Source: Psychrobacillus psychrodurans
GTDB lineage: Bacteria; Bacillota; Bacilli; Bacillales_A; Planococcaceae
Assembly (NCBI RefSeq): GCF_027563345.1
Contig: NZ_JAMKBK010000002.1
Reading direction: 5' to 3' (one strand)
DNA length: 64,000 nucleotides
This document shows, in pieces, positions 25,231 to 33,953 of this stretch. Below the pieces are notes generated by a model that was not told the origin of the DNA, did not search any database, and worked only from the letters and a program-made list of their open reading frames with translations. Position 1 is the stretch's first letter. Each line of letters begins with the position of its first letter. Both the position numbers and the translations under genes were made by a program.

Positions 25231-25680
25231 ATGGTTGCATATGAATTTAAATTTGCCAAAGTTTTAACAATTCGGGAACAAGAAAAATCAGAAACTGAAT
25301 TGGCTTACAAGGAATCAGTATCTGCTTTTGAAAAAGTTGCAACAGAACTCTATAACTTGCTGAAAAAAAGAGAAGACACTACGGAAACTCAAAATAGCTT
25401 ATTAGTTTCTGGTCTTTCCATTAACAATATCCATCATTACTCGAACTATATTGAAGGACTCCAAAAAAGAATTGATATCATTCAAAAGGAAGTCATTCAA
25501 GCTAGATCTAAAATGAACTGGATGGAAGAGAAACTTCTCGAAAAATCACTAGAGGTGAAAAAGTTCGAAAAGATAAAAGAAAAAGATTTCGAGCATTTTC
25601 ATCAAGAGCAACAAAGACTAGAAACAATTCAATTAGATGAAATATCTTCTTTGAAGTTTCAAAACAAAGAGATTAGGTGA
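25231..25680 (+). CDS. fliJ: Flagellar export chaperone FliJ
   Basis: The 149-residue protein is mostly coiled coil, as expected for FliJ, the central stalk-like partner of FliI. It begins MVAYEFKFAKVLTIREQEKSE and ends in a charged helix. The ATG abuts the fliI TAG. Identification rests on the N terminus, length and position between fliI and ylxF. Confidence 0.9.
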   Translation: MVAYEFKFAKVLTIREQEKSETELAYKESVSAFEKVATELYNLLKKREDTTETQNSLLVSGLSINNIHHYSNYIEGLQKRIDIIQKEVIQARSKMNWMEEKLLEKSLEVKKFEKIKEKDFEHFHQEQQRLETIQLDEISSLKFQNKEIR

Positions 25681-25688
25681 ATAGAAGC

Positions 25689-26285
25689 ATGGCTAAAAAG
25701 AACAAAACAAATAAAAGCATTGAAGCAAATGGTGAAACAAAAGGTATAAGTAAAATAAAAATGTTCTTTTATTGGTTTATAATTCCTCTTTTATTTACTT
25801 TACTTCTCTTACTAGTAATTGCTCAAATAGCAAATATAAATGTTTTTGAAAAAGCAAAAGAGATAACTGGTTTTAGTGAGGAACAGGTTTTAACAGATGA
25901 CAAAAAAACAGATGTATTAGAAGAAAAAGTTGTCTCGTTACAAGCAGAAATCCAAGAAAAAGAAGCTCAAATTGATAAAGTTCAAACAGAACTAGATAAC
26001 TCAGCAACAGAAAAAGAAGCTCTTTTAATAGAACAAGAAAGATTATTAGATGAAATTTCAAAATTAACAAGAGACCAAGAAAACGCCAAGCGTGATTATG
26101 AAGAAATTGTTTCTACCTTTGAAAAAATGTCTGCAAAAACAGCAGCACCAGTCATTACTAAAATGAGTGATGCAGAAGCTTTACGTATTTTAACAAGTCT
26201 TAAACCAGATACAGTAGCAAGTATTTATGAAAAAATGACTCCAGAAGATGCTGCCAAGTATACAGAGTTAATGACGAAACAATAA
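25689..26285 (+). CDS. ylxF: YlxF, MotE-type flagellar protein
   Basis: The 198-residue protein has one membrane segment (about 26-48), a long coiled coil (about 75-145) and a C-terminal MgtE-N-like helical domain ending RILTSLKPDTVASIYEKMTPEDAAKYTELM. This layout matches YlxF/MotE-like proteins found between fliJ and fliK in Bacillales. MotE of rhizobia is a chaperone of MotC. The Bacillus role is unclear. ATG 25689 is 8 bases after AGGTGA. GTG 25677 is a poorer alternative. Confidence 0.85.
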   Translation: MAKKNKTNKSIEANGETKGISKIKMFFYWFIIPLLFTLLLLLVIAQIANINVFEKAKEITGFSEEQVLTDDKKTDVLEEKVVSLQAEIQEKEAQIDKVQTELDNSATEKEALLIEQERLLDEISKLTRDQENAKRDYEEIVSTFEKMSAKTAAPVITKMSDAEALRILTSLKPDTVASIYEKMTPEDAAKYTELMTKQ

Positions 26286-26316
26286 AAATTTCCCATTAAA
26301 AGGAGGTGAAATAAAC

Positions 26317-27543
26317 GTGAATATTGTAATGGCTGTAAACACAAATATTAATGCTACTACTCAACCAAATAGTAAAATGCAAACAAGTATGGATAGCAGT
26401 CAAAAGTTCGGTTCTGTATTTGGACAAATTTTATCCAACTCACAAATACAACCTGTTGCTACACCACAAGCAAACTCTGAAGGAAATGTACTACAAGACT
26501 TGCTAGCAATCCTTAATGTAACTTCTCTTGAAGAGCTTGAATCATTAGTAGGTTCAGAAGAATTAACTGTCAGTACTAAGGAATTAAAAGGGCTTTTAGA
26601 AAAATTATTAGCCGGCGAGACAAATCAGTCACTAGTAAATACAAACCCTAGTGAAGAACTAATAGAATCGAATGTTTGGGATGTACTTGCAGGAATAAAT
26701 GAACAGGCAACTAAAATTGTAGAAGCTATCATTTCTTCTCTTAATGGACAAGGACCGAGCAATCCGACTGATGCCAAACAGGCTATAGAGTTGCTTAAAA
26801 CAGTACAGTTAATCGGAAATAAATCGGATTTAACAATTAAGGAAGAATCCACACTCTTTGATATAAAGCAATTGCTAGAAAATGTGAAGGAAACTTTAGG
26901 GAAGAATTATACAAATGAAACAACGTCAAAATCACAAATTCTGAATCAGTCAATCGTGCAAACTAAAGTTTTAGTCAAACAAGTATCTCAGTTGATCAAA
27001 CCAGAAGTAGTAGTTACAGAAACAAAAGAAACTACTACAAATGTACAAGCAAGCACTACTACAGTAATACAAACAAAAGTAGAATCAGTTTCTATGACAC
27101 TACCAACTGAAAAAGCTGCACAGTCTGAGGAGTTCATAAAAGAATTGCAAAAAGTGATGAATCGAGTGCAATTTGGACAAGCGGGTGGAGCAAACAGACT
27201 AGTTCTTAAATTATTTCCAGAGCAACTTGGCACCATTCGAATTGAATTGATCCAAAAAGATGGAATGTTGACAGCGAAATTGCTGGCATCCACTGCACTA
27301 GGTAAAGAGATGTTAGATTCTAACTCTAGTCAATTGAGACAAGGTTTTGCTGGTCAAAATATTCAGCTCGAGAAGTTAGAAATAACACAAGCTTTACAAG
27401 AATCGACAAGACAAGAAAAGAACCAAGATTTTCAACAATCATTTAAACAGCAACAAGAAGAACAAGATCAACAAGAAAATAGTAATGATCAGCTGGAGGA
27501 ACAGTTCTCTTTCGAAGATTATTTACAAGAAATGGAGGTCTAA
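26317..27543 (+). CDS. fliK: Flagellar hook-length control protein FliK
   Basis: FliK measures hook length and triggers the export switch at FlhB. The 408-residue protein starts at GTG after AGGAGGTGA. Its long N-terminal ruler part is Ser/Thr/Gln/Leu-rich. The C-terminal hook domain includes NRLVLKLFPEQLGTIRIELI and ends in a Gln/Glu-rich tail. Compare the second FliK-like C-domain in ylqG. Confidence 0.92.
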   Translation: MNIVMAVNTNINATTQPNSKMQTSMDSSQKFGSVFGQILSNSQIQPVATPQANSEGNVLQDLLAILNVTSLEELESLVGSEELTVSTKELKGLLEKLLAGETNQSLVNTNPSEELIESNVWDVLAGINEQATKIVEAIISSLNGQGPSNPTDAKQAIELLKTVQLIGNKSDLTIKEESTLFDIKQLLENVKETLGKNYTNETTSKSQILNQSIVQTKVLVKQVSQLIKPEVVVTETKETTTNVQASTTTVIQTKVESVSMTLPTEKAAQSEEFIKELQKVMNRVQFGQAGGANRLVLKLFPEQLGTIRIELIQKDGMLTAKLLASTALGKEMLDSNSSQLRQGFAGQNIQLEKLEITQALQESTRQEKNQDFQQSFKQQQEEQDQQENSNDQLEEQFSFEDYLQEMEV

Positions 27544-27546
27544 ATT

Positions 27547-28239
27547 ATGGCTGAAATGTCTAAAATTACAGACAGTATGTATCTATCAAACCAAGCGAAA
27601 AAAACTCCTACAACTGGGAATAGTACGTTAGGTAAAGATGCATTTTTAAAAATTCTAATGACCCAGCTTCAAAATCAAGACCCTACAAAACCAATGGATG
27701 ACTCACAATTCATTGCGCAAATGGCACAATTCTCTTCTTTAGAGCAAATGACAAATCTAACTACTGCATTTGAAGAATTTGCTGCTGTCCAAGAACAAAG
27801 TCAAATGATTGAATTTAGTAACTTTGTAGGCAAAGAAGTAAAATGGCATGAACTGACAGATGAAAAAGATGGAGATGGTAAGCCAATTACAAACGAAGGT
27901 TCTGGTACTATTACAGGGATAAAGTTTGTAAATGGAGGAGTAGAATTCACTTTAGCTGATGGTAAGAAAATTACACCAGGAAATATTTCTGAAGTTCTTT
28001 CGGGTAGTTCAAGTTCTAATTCTAATAGCTTAGTTGATGCAAGTCAGTTAATTGGGAAAACTGTTAGTTATATTCCTGTTAGCGCAGAAACAGATAAAAC
28101 TAAAACGGATTCTACAGAGGAAACAGCAACTGAAATGACAGCCACAGTTGAATCTGTTAGCAAAAAAGATGGAAATATAGTTTATAACTTAAGTGATGGG
28201 ACTGCCATTACAGCAGATCAAATTACTTCAATAAGATAG
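27547..28239 (+). CDS. flgD: Flagellar hook cap protein FlgD
   Basis: FlgD caps the growing hook. The N-terminal signature LGKDAFLKILMTQLQNQDP and the following QFIAQMAQFSSLEQM are diagnostic. The C-terminal half has beta-rich repeats with two similar segments (FVGKEVKWHE and LIGKTVSYIPV). Length is 230 residues. Start ATG 27547 lies 3 bases after the fliK stop behind ATGGAGGTC. Confidence 0.95.
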   Translation: MAEMSKITDSMYLSNQAKKTPTTGNSTLGKDAFLKILMTQLQNQDPTKPMDDSQFIAQMAQFSSLEQMTNLTTAFEEFAAVQEQSQMIEFSNFVGKEVKWHELTDEKDGDGKPITNEGSGTITGIKFVNGGVEFTLADGKKITPGNISEVLSGSSSSNSNSLVDASQLIGKTVSYIPVSAETDKTKTDSTEETATEMTATVESVSKKDGNIVYNLSDGTAITADQITSIR

Positions 28240-28256
28240 CAGAACGGAGATATGCA

Positions 28257-28637
28257 ATGGAAAACATTTCGATAAATCGTATTCCGCTGCAAACAAAAAT
28301 CCGTCAACCAATCACATCAAGTCAAATAGCTTCACCTAAACAATCCTTCCTACAGCATTTACAGGAAGCATCTACTAAAACAGAGTTGAAGGTAAGCAAA
28401 CATGCAAACCAACGCTTAGCAGAAAGAAATATATATATTTCAGATGCGGAATGGCAAGTAGTAAGTGAAAGGGTATCAGAAGCACGTTCAAAAGGTGTGA
28501 ATGACTCATTAGTATTGATGGACCAAGCAGCTCTAATCGTCAGTGCAAAAAATGCAACAGTGATTACCGCTATGGATCGCACGGAAGCGAAAAACCAACT
28601 ATTTACAAATATCGACGGCACAATCGTGCTGAACTAA
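28257..28637 (+). CDS. Flagellar operon protein, TIGR02530 type
   Basis: The 126-residue protein lies between flgD and flgE, where many Firmicutes carry a TIGR02530-family flagellar protein. The conserved core is LKVSKHANQRLAERNI, then KGVNDSLVLMDQAALIVSAK and ATVITAMDR. No signal peptide or membrane segment is present. Its role is not established to my knowledge. Hook assembly or its control is likely from position. Confidence 0.85.
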   Translation: MENISINRIPLQTKIRQPITSSQIASPKQSFLQHLQEASTKTELKVSKHANQRLAERNIYISDAEWQVVSERVSEARSKGVNDSLVLMDQAALIVSAKNATVITAMDRTEAKNQLFTNIDGTIVLN

Positions 28638-28640
28638 TAA

Positions 28641-28666
28641 ATAGCAGGACCTTTTAAAGGATGCTA
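28641..28666 (+). other. Intercistronic hairpin upstream of flgE
   Basis: ATAGCA (28641-28646) pairs with TGCTAT (28661-28666), with CCTT/AAGG pairing inside. There is no T run after it, so it is unlikely to terminate. It may be a processing or stability element at the 5' side of flgE mRNA. Confidence 0.5.
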
Positions 28667-28718
28667 TGTGCAGTGGACTGATTGAAGCTAGCACGCAAAT
28701 TGAAGGGAGAAAAAATAA

Positions 28719-29630
28719 ATGATTCGCTCAATGTACTCAGGTATTTCAGGTTTAAAAAATTTCCAAACAAAAATGGATGTAATAGGTAATAATATTGCTA
28801 ACGTTAATACTTACGGATTTAAAAAAGGTCGTACTATATTTAAAGATTTAATTTCACAAACAACATCTGGAGCTTCAGGGTCTACAGATACTCGTGGAGG
28901 AGTTAATGCCAAACAAGTAGGCTTAGGATCACAATTAGCTGCCATTGATACAATACACAGTGGAGGTTCACTTCAATCCACAGGTAATACTCTTGACTTA
29001 GCGATTTCCGGAGATGGTTTCTTTATAGTAGGAGAATCGGCTGGAGCTCTAACTCCAGGTACTGCAGAAGAAATAGATAATTTACAGTACACACGTGCTG
29101 GTAATTTTTATATGGATAATCAAGGTTACTTAGTAAATGGCGATGGTTTTTATGTTTATGGTTTCAGTGAAAATGCCGAGGACGCTATAGCATCAACTGG
29201 ACCAGGAACTAAACCAGATTATACTGTACCTACTGATGGAACAGCTATAGCTGCAAGTCCTATTCGTATTCCAACAGATGCAAAAAGCATGTCAATCTCA
29301 CAAGATGGTATGGTAACGTACGTAGATTCTAGTAACAACCTTCAGTATGCAGGTAAATTAGTCACTGCAAAATTTCCTAATACAGGAGGTTTAGAAAAGA
29401 CAGGTAGTAATTATTATGCACCTTCAAGCAATTCTGGGAATCCACTATATTCTTTTGCAACAGAAAATGGTGCAGGATCGATCAACTCTGGTTTCCTTGA
29501 AATGTCCAACGTCGATCTTTCAGAAGAATTCACAGACATGATCGTTGCACAACGTGGGTTCCAAGCGAATACTCGTATTATCACAACTTCAGATTCTATT
29601 TTAGAAGAATTAATTAACTTAAAACGATAA
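28719..29630 (+). CDS. flgE: Flagellar hook protein FlgE
   Basis: At 303 residues this is a short Bacillus-type hook protein. The N-terminal motif MDVIGNNIANVNTYGFKKGR and the C-terminal VDLSEEFTDMIVAQRGFQAN are family hallmarks. A variable domain lies between. Older literature calls the B. subtilis gene flgG. The start follows GAAGGGAG. Hairpins lie on both sides of this gene. Confidence 0.94.
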   Translation: MIRSMYSGISGLKNFQTKMDVIGNNIANVNTYGFKKGRTIFKDLISQTTSGASGSTDTRGGVNAKQVGLGSQLAAIDTIHSGGSLQSTGNTLDLAISGDGFFIVGESAGALTPGTAEEIDNLQYTRAGNFYMDNQGYLVNGDGFYVYGFSENAEDAIASTGPGTKPDYTVPTDGTAIAASPIRIPTDAKSMSISQDGMVTYVDSSNNLQYAGKLVTAKFPNTGGLEKTGSNYYAPSSNSGNPLYSFATENGAGSINSGFLEMSNVDLSEEFTDMIVAQRGFQANTRIITTSDSILEELINLKR

Positions 29631-29654
29631 TCTAGTAAATTAAAAACAAATTGT

Positions 29655-29739
29655 AAGGGAGGGTTGGGCCGTTACTAAGAAAAGATAAAAAAGCACCTAT
29701 TCTTCAGGTATTCTGCTTTTTTTAGCCCGGCCCTTTTCT
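29655..29739 (+). promoter_or_regulatory. Hairpin-interrupted translation start region of swrD
   Basis: A good Shine-Dalgarno AAGGGAGG (29655-29662) lies 77 bases before the swrD ATG, while nothing like one directly precedes it (CCCTTTTCT). Between them GGGCCG (29666-29671) can pair with CGGCCC (29728-29733) and enclose a second hairpin. Folding would leave about 3 + 6 bases between Shine-Dalgarno and ATG, a normal distance. Confidence 0.5.
29687..29723 (+). terminator. Terminator-like hairpin between flgE and swrD
   Basis: AAAAAAGCA (29687-29695) pairs with TGCTTTTTT (29714-29722), with ACCT/AGGT inside, ending in a T run. It would attenuate transcription after flgE and also caps the 3' end of flgE mRNA. 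Confidence 0.65.
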
Positions 29740-29961
29740 ATGATTACTATAACAAGGTTAAACGGCAAAGAGTTTTCGTTGAATGCATTATACATAGAGA
29801 CGGTTGAATCTTTTCCGGATACTACTATAACGCTCACGAATGGTCATAAATATGTTGCGTTAGAATCTCGTGAAGAGGTAGAAAACAAGATCGCTCAGTT
29901 TTACAAAGAAGTACATATATTATCGAACCCGCATATAAGAGGTGAACAAGATGAAGAGTAA
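29740..29961 (+). CDS. swrD: SwrD (FlbD family) motor-power protein
   Basis: The 73-residue protein MITITRLNGKEFSLNALYIE matches the FlbD/SwrD family, and TVESFPDTTITLTNGHKYV follows. SwrD is required in B. subtilis for full motor power during swarming. It overlaps fliL. The ATG lacks an adjacent ribosome-binding site (see the hairpin-interrupted start region). Confidence 0.9.
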   Translation: MITITRLNGKEFSLNALYIETVESFPDTTITLTNGHKYVALESREEVENKIAQFYKEVHILSNPHIRGEQDEE

Positions 29962-30385
29962 AAATAAACTATTAACCATTATGCTTATTATTTTAGTTTC
30001 GATTACGTTAGTAGGTGTAGTCGCTTTGCTAATAGTCATGCAGTTAAACAAGCCAGATGAAAGTGATAGTAAGCCAACAATTGATGAAATTATCGAGTCT
30101 TCTGTTGATATACCAGAAATAACAACAAATTTAGCAGCTAACAAATTTATTCGCATTTCTTTAAAGGTACAAACAGATAGTAAAGAAGCAGCAGAAGAGT
30201 TAACTAAACGAGATTTTCAAGTAAAAAATATAGTCATTACGGAGCTGTCTGAAATGACTCCAGAAGACCTAGAAGGTAAAGACGGCAAAGGAATGTTTGA
30301 ATCAGCATTAAAAACAAAAATTGGTGAGCTAATGGATGATGGAGAAATTCAACAAGTTTATATAACTTCTTATATTATTCAATAG
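29951..30385 (+). CDS. fliL: Flagellar basal-body-associated protein FliL
   Basis: FliL (144 residues) is a single-pass membrane protein that associates with the stator. The membrane segment is about residues 8-29. The extracytoplasmic domain carries TTNLAANKFIRISLKVQTDS and ends with GEIQQVYITSYIIQ. ATG 29951 follows AGAGGTG. GTG 29942 would overlap that site, so I reject it. Unusually, 340 bases with a repeat separate it from fliM. Confidence 0.92.
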   Translation: MKSKNKLLTIMLIILVSITLVGVVALLIVMQLNKPDESDSKPTIDEIIESSVDIPEITTNLAANKFIRISLKVQTDSKEAAEELTKRDFQVKNIVITELSEMTPEDLEGKDGKGMFESALKTKIGELMDDGEIQQVYITSYIIQ

Positions 30386-30459
30386 AGTTAATTTCATAAT
30401 TTACTTGTTTCATTTTAAAATACGAAAGTTTACTATTCGTTTTTAAAAAGTCGATTTTG

Positions 30460-30646
30460 TTAATTGGAGCGGCAGGCGGCGACTCCAGCGGGAACAGCGC
30501 GAGCTGAAAGCCCCGCAGGAAAGACAGTGGTCGAAATTTGTTTGACCAATGTCTTTGCGACGAGTAACCGCAGGAGCATATGTTTTCGTAGTGACGAGGA
30601 GATTGAAGCCGTGCCCGCGGAAAGCGTCCGCCTAAAGCGGAAATCA
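30460..30646 (+). repeat. Dispersed GC-rich repeat, TTGATTGGAGCG family, copy F, inside the fla/che cluster
   Basis: It begins TTAATTGGAGCGG and ends AAAGCGGAAATC, with GGCGACTCCAGCGGG, GAAGCCGTGCCCGCGG and AAAGCGTCCGC shared with copies B and E. A central insertion contains TGGTC and GACCA as a small hairpin. It fills most of the 340-base gap between fliL and fliM. The 72-codon frame across it is a repeat by-product. I see no clear promoter after it. Confidence 0.85.
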
Positions 30647-30725
30647 GCGTTGTTCGGATTTCACTGTTTTATATGCTTTTAGTAATTGATTTATAAAGTA
30701 ACTTTTTCGAATGGAGGTGGGCAGA

Positions 30726-31724
30726 TTGGCAGGAGATATATTATCTCAATCAGAAATAGATGCATTGTTAAGTGCACTCTCAACGGGTGAAATGACAGCA
30801 GATGAAATGAAAAGTGAGCAAGAGGCTAGAAAAGTAAGGACCTATGACTTTAAAAGAGCACTTCGCTTTTCAAAAGATCAGATTCGAAGTTTAACGAGAA
30901 TCCATGAAAACTTTGCTCGTCTATTAACTACATTTTTTTCTGCCCAGTTAAGAACTTATGTGCAAATTTCGGTCGTGTCAGTTGATCAAATACCGTTTGA
31001 AGAGTTTGTTCGTTCGGTACCACATATGACATTGATTAATGTGTTTGAGGTTCCGCCACTAGAAGGGAATATTCTAATGGAGATTAATCCAAATATTGCT
31101 TATTCCATGCTAGATCTAATGATGGGTGGTAAGGGACAGGCACATACAAAAGTGGATAACCTTACAGAAATTGAGACAAAGATTATGACGAATTTATTTG
31201 AGCGTTCGTTTGATAACTTACGAGAAGCATGGGTCAATATTGCGGATATCGATCCTATTCTTACAGAGTTAGAAGTTAATCCTCAATTTTTACAAATGAT
31301 TTCTCCCAATGAAACGGTAGTTGTCATTTCCTTTAATACAGTCATTGGAGAAACTAGCGGGATGATTAATATTTGTATCCCACATGTTGTTTTAGAACCG
31401 ATTGTTCCTAATCTATCGGTGCGATATTGGATGCAAACGAATAAAAAAGAAGTATCTCCCGAACAGTTAGAGGTTCTAAAAAAACGTGTAAAAGCAGCAG
31501 AAATTCCTATTGTTGCGGAAATTGGGACAACGGATATATCTATGGAAGATCTGTTGTACTTACAATTAGGAGATGTCATTCAGTTAAATACTAAAATTGA
31601 TGACCCACTAACCGTAAATGTTGGAGGCATTCCTAAATTTATTGGTCAACCTGGTAAGCTAAAGAAACGCATGGCTGTACAAGTCATTGAAACTGTGAAA
31701 GGAGGAGAGGAAGATGATGAGTGA
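30726..31724 (+). CDS. fliM: Flagellar motor switch protein FliM
   Basis: FliM (332 residues) binds CheY-P and forms the middle of the switch. The N-terminal CheY-binding peptide is LSQSEIDALLSAL. The CheC-like middle domain holds LTEIETKIMTNLFE, and the SpoA domain is C-terminal. The start is TTG at 30726, 5-8 bases after GGAGGTGG, giving MAGDILSQSEID as in Bacillus FliM. An upstream start at 30711 would contain the Shine-Dalgarno. It overlaps fliY by 11 bases. Confidence 0.95.
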   Translation: MAGDILSQSEIDALLSALSTGEMTADEMKSEQEARKVRTYDFKRALRFSKDQIRSLTRIHENFARLLTTFFSAQLRTYVQISVVSVDQIPFEEFVRSVPHMTLINVFEVPPLEGNILMEINPNIAYSMLDLMMGGKGQAHTKVDNLTEIETKIMTNLFERSFDNLREAWVNIADIDPILTELEVNPQFLQMISPNETVVVISFNTVIGETSGMINICIPHVVLEPIVPNLSVRYWMQTNKKEVSPEQLEVLKKRVKAAEIPIVAEIGTTDISMEDLLYLQLGDVIQLNTKIDDPLTVNVGGIPKFIGQPGKLKKRMAVQVIETVKGGEEDDE

Positions 31725-32877
31725 TGATATGCTCTCCCAAGAAGAAATTGAGGCCCTCCTTAGAGGAACGAATATAGATGAAGAAGGTACAAAAGAAGTA
31801 GATACGAATGAGATAAATATAGAAGACTATTTAGATTCATTTGCCCAGGATACCCTCGGGGAAATAGGTAACATTTCATTTGGTAGTTCAGCTACTGCCC
31901 TTTCTTCCCTCTTGGGTCAAAAAGTAGATATTACTACACCGAATATTAGTATGATTAATCGTAGGAAGCTAAAAGAAGAGTTTCCCCATCCGTATGTAGC
32001 AGTAGAGGTAAAATATACTACTGGACTAATTGGTATGAATCTTCTTGTTATAAAACAATCAGATGCTGCTATTATCGCAGACTTAATGCTTGGTGGGGAT
32101 GGTTTGAATCCAAAACCTGAGCTTAGTGAAATTCAGTTAAGTGCAGTTCAAGAAGCGATGAATCAAATGATGGGTTCGGCTGCTACATCAATGTCTACTG
32201 TTTTCAATAAAAAAGTAGATATTTCACCACCTTCCATTGATCTAATGAATCTATTAGAAGATGAAGGAACGGAAGCACTTCCTGCAGATGAATTACTTAT
32301 TAAAATATCTTTCCGTCTTAAAATTGGAGAGTTAATTGATTCTAATATAATGCAACTTTTGCCATTAGAATTTGGGCTTAGCTTAGTGAAATCATTAATA
32401 GGTGAAGAAAATACAGAGGTAGCGGCTACTATTACAGAAGAAAAAGTGCATCAGGCGCCTGCTCAACAAAAGTCAACAATGCAAACACAACAAGTACCAG
32501 AAATGCCGCCGCAGCCGCAGTATAATCAGCATCAATCACGAACACAAGCACCACAAGTGGAAGTACAGCAAGCTCAATTCGCTAGCTTTGAAGCACCAAG
32601 TTTATCGCAAAATGAGTCAAGAAATTTAAATTTACTACTTGATATTCCCCTCCAAGTAACAGTAGAATTAGGTCGTACTAAGAGAACTGTAAAAGAGATC
32701 TTGGAATTAACAAGTGGTTCCATCATTGAACTCGACAAATTGGCTGGTGAGCCTGTAGATATCCTTGTCAACAATCGCCATGTAGCCAAAGGAGAAGTCG
32801 TTGTTATTGATGAGAATTTTGGTGTTCGTATTACAGATATTTTAAGTCAAGCAGAACGTATTAATAATTTAAGATAA
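31714..32877 (+). CDS. fliY: FliY, switch protein and CheY-P phosphatase
   Basis: FliY replaces FliN in Bacillus and also dephosphorylates CheY-P. The 387 residues comprise a CheY-binding N terminus (LSQEEIEALLRG), a CheC-type domain with two Glu-x-x-Asn sites (LGEIGNISFGSSA and VQEAMNQMMGSAA), a Gln/Pro-rich linker (about 250-300) and a C-terminal SpoA/FliN domain (LDIPLQVTVELGRTKRTVKE). Both phosphatase sites are intact. Confidence 0.96.
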   Translation: MMSDDMLSQEEIEALLRGTNIDEEGTKEVDTNEINIEDYLDSFAQDTLGEIGNISFGSSATALSSLLGQKVDITTPNISMINRRKLKEEFPHPYVAVEVKYTTGLIGMNLLVIKQSDAAIIADLMLGGDGLNPKPELSEIQLSAVQEAMNQMMGSAATSMSTVFNKKVDISPPSIDLMNLLEDEGTEALPADELLIKISFRLKIGELIDSNIMQLLPLEFGLSLVKSLIGEENTEVAATITEEKVHQAPAQQKSTMQTQQVPEMPPQPQYNQHQSRTQAPQVEVQQAQFASFEAPSLSQNESRNLNLLLDIPLQVTVELGRTKRTVKEILELTSGSIIELDKLAGEPVDILVNNRHVAKGEVVVIDENFGVRITDILSQAERINNLR

Positions 32878-32896
32878 GCACTGGAGGAGACATACT

Positions 32897-33259
32897 ATGT
32901 CGAAAAGAATTTTAATAGTAGATGATGCAGCATTTATGAGAATGATGATTAAAGATATTTTAAGTAAAAATGGTTTTGAAATAGTTGGAGAAGCAGGAGA
33001 TGGAGTTCAAGCAATTGAAAAGTACAATGAACTTAAACCTGATTTAGTTACGATGGATATTACGATGCCAGAGATGGATGGAATTGCTGCTCTAAAAGAG
33101 ATTAAAGCTAAAGATCCATCTGCCACTATCATTATGTGCTCAGCTATGGGGCAACAAGCTATGGTAATCGATGCAATTCAAGCTGGAGCAAAAGATTTCA
33201 TCGTAAAACCATTCCAAGCTGATAGAGTAATTGAAGCAATTTCAAAAGCTTTAGGGTAA
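32897..33259 (+). CDS. cheY: Chemotaxis response regulator CheY
   Basis: This is a stand-alone receiver domain of 120 residues. Asp9-Asp10, phospho-acceptor Asp54 (VTMDITMPEMDG) and Lys104 (IVKPF) are all present. CheY-P from CheA binds FliM/FliY and, in B. subtilis, promotes counter-clockwise smooth swimming. ATG follows CTGGAGGAG. Confidence 0.97.
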   Translation: MSKRILIVDDAAFMRMMIKDILSKNGFEIVGEAGDGVQAIEKYNELKPDLVTMDITMPEMDGIAALKEIKAKDPSATIIMCSAMGQQAMVIDAIQAGAKDFIVKPFQADRVIEAISKALG

Positions 33260-33263
33260 TTAC

Positions 33264-33953
33264 ATGATGAGGAAATTCCCCCTCTTATTAAGTGTTCTTC
33301 TCTTATTAACTTTTGGAACCCAGCTAGATGTAAAGGCAGAATCAGATTCAAATAAAAGTATAGAAGAATACTATAAAGATTTGAACAAAGATCGAAATAA
33401 CGAAAAAGAATCAGAGGCTAATATAGAGGAAACTCCAGAAACGACTGTTGAACCCGTTTCTGCGGGTGTTTCTGTTACAGCGTGGGATTATATCAAAATG
33501 GTTTTCGCTCTTTTATTCGTTATTGCTTTACTCTATGGATTACTTCGATTTGTAAATAGCAGAAACAAAACCTTTCAGACCAATCAGCTAATTCATAATT
33601 TGGGTGGGGTTGGAGTTGGACAGGGGAAATCGTTACAGCTAATGCAGGTAGGTAATTCGATATTTTTAGTTGGTATTGGAGACGATATTACTTTGTTGAA
33701 AGAAATAACAAATCCAGTAGAAATCGAAAGTCTAACTAAAATATATGAAGAAAAAGTAGATATTGGAAAGAATATTCCATACATATCTGAGCTAATTGGT
33801 CGCTTGAGAGATAAAGGAACTTTAAAGGCGAAGACTGAGAGTAAGAAACCTTCGTTTGATGAGACCTTTCAGAAAAGGTTACAAGAAATTCAAAAAGACC
33901 GTAGTAATGTATTAAAGGATTGGAAGACGAAGGAGCGCGATAACAATGAATGA
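33264..33953 (+). CDS. fliO: Flagellar biosynthesis protein FliO (FliZ)
   Basis: The 229-residue protein begins with a signal-like segment (residues 3-25), then an acidic extracytoplasmic stretch, and a membrane segment at about 75-97 (VFALLFVIALLYGLLRFV). A cytoplasmic FliO domain with GVGQGKSLQLMQVGNSIFLVG follows. FliO is an assembly factor for the FliP/FliR export gate. It is longer than enterobacterial FliO but like Bacillus FliZ. It overlaps fliP by 8 bases. Confidence 0.9.
   Translation: MMRKFPLLLSVLLLLTFGTQLDVKAESDSNKSIEEYYKDLNKDRNNEKESEANIEETPETTVEPVSAGVSVTAWDYIKMVFALLFVIALLYGLLRFVNSRNKTFQTNQLIHNLGGVGVGQGKSLQLMQVGNSIFLVGIGDDITLLKEITNPVEIESLTKIYEEKVDIGKNIPYISELIGRLRDKGTLKAKTESKKPSFDETFQKRLQEIQKDRSNVLKDWKTKERDNNE

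Noticed and set aside
30464..30682. 72-codon frame beginning MERQAATPAGTARAE
   Set aside because: It is the translation of repeat copy F, for the same reason as above.
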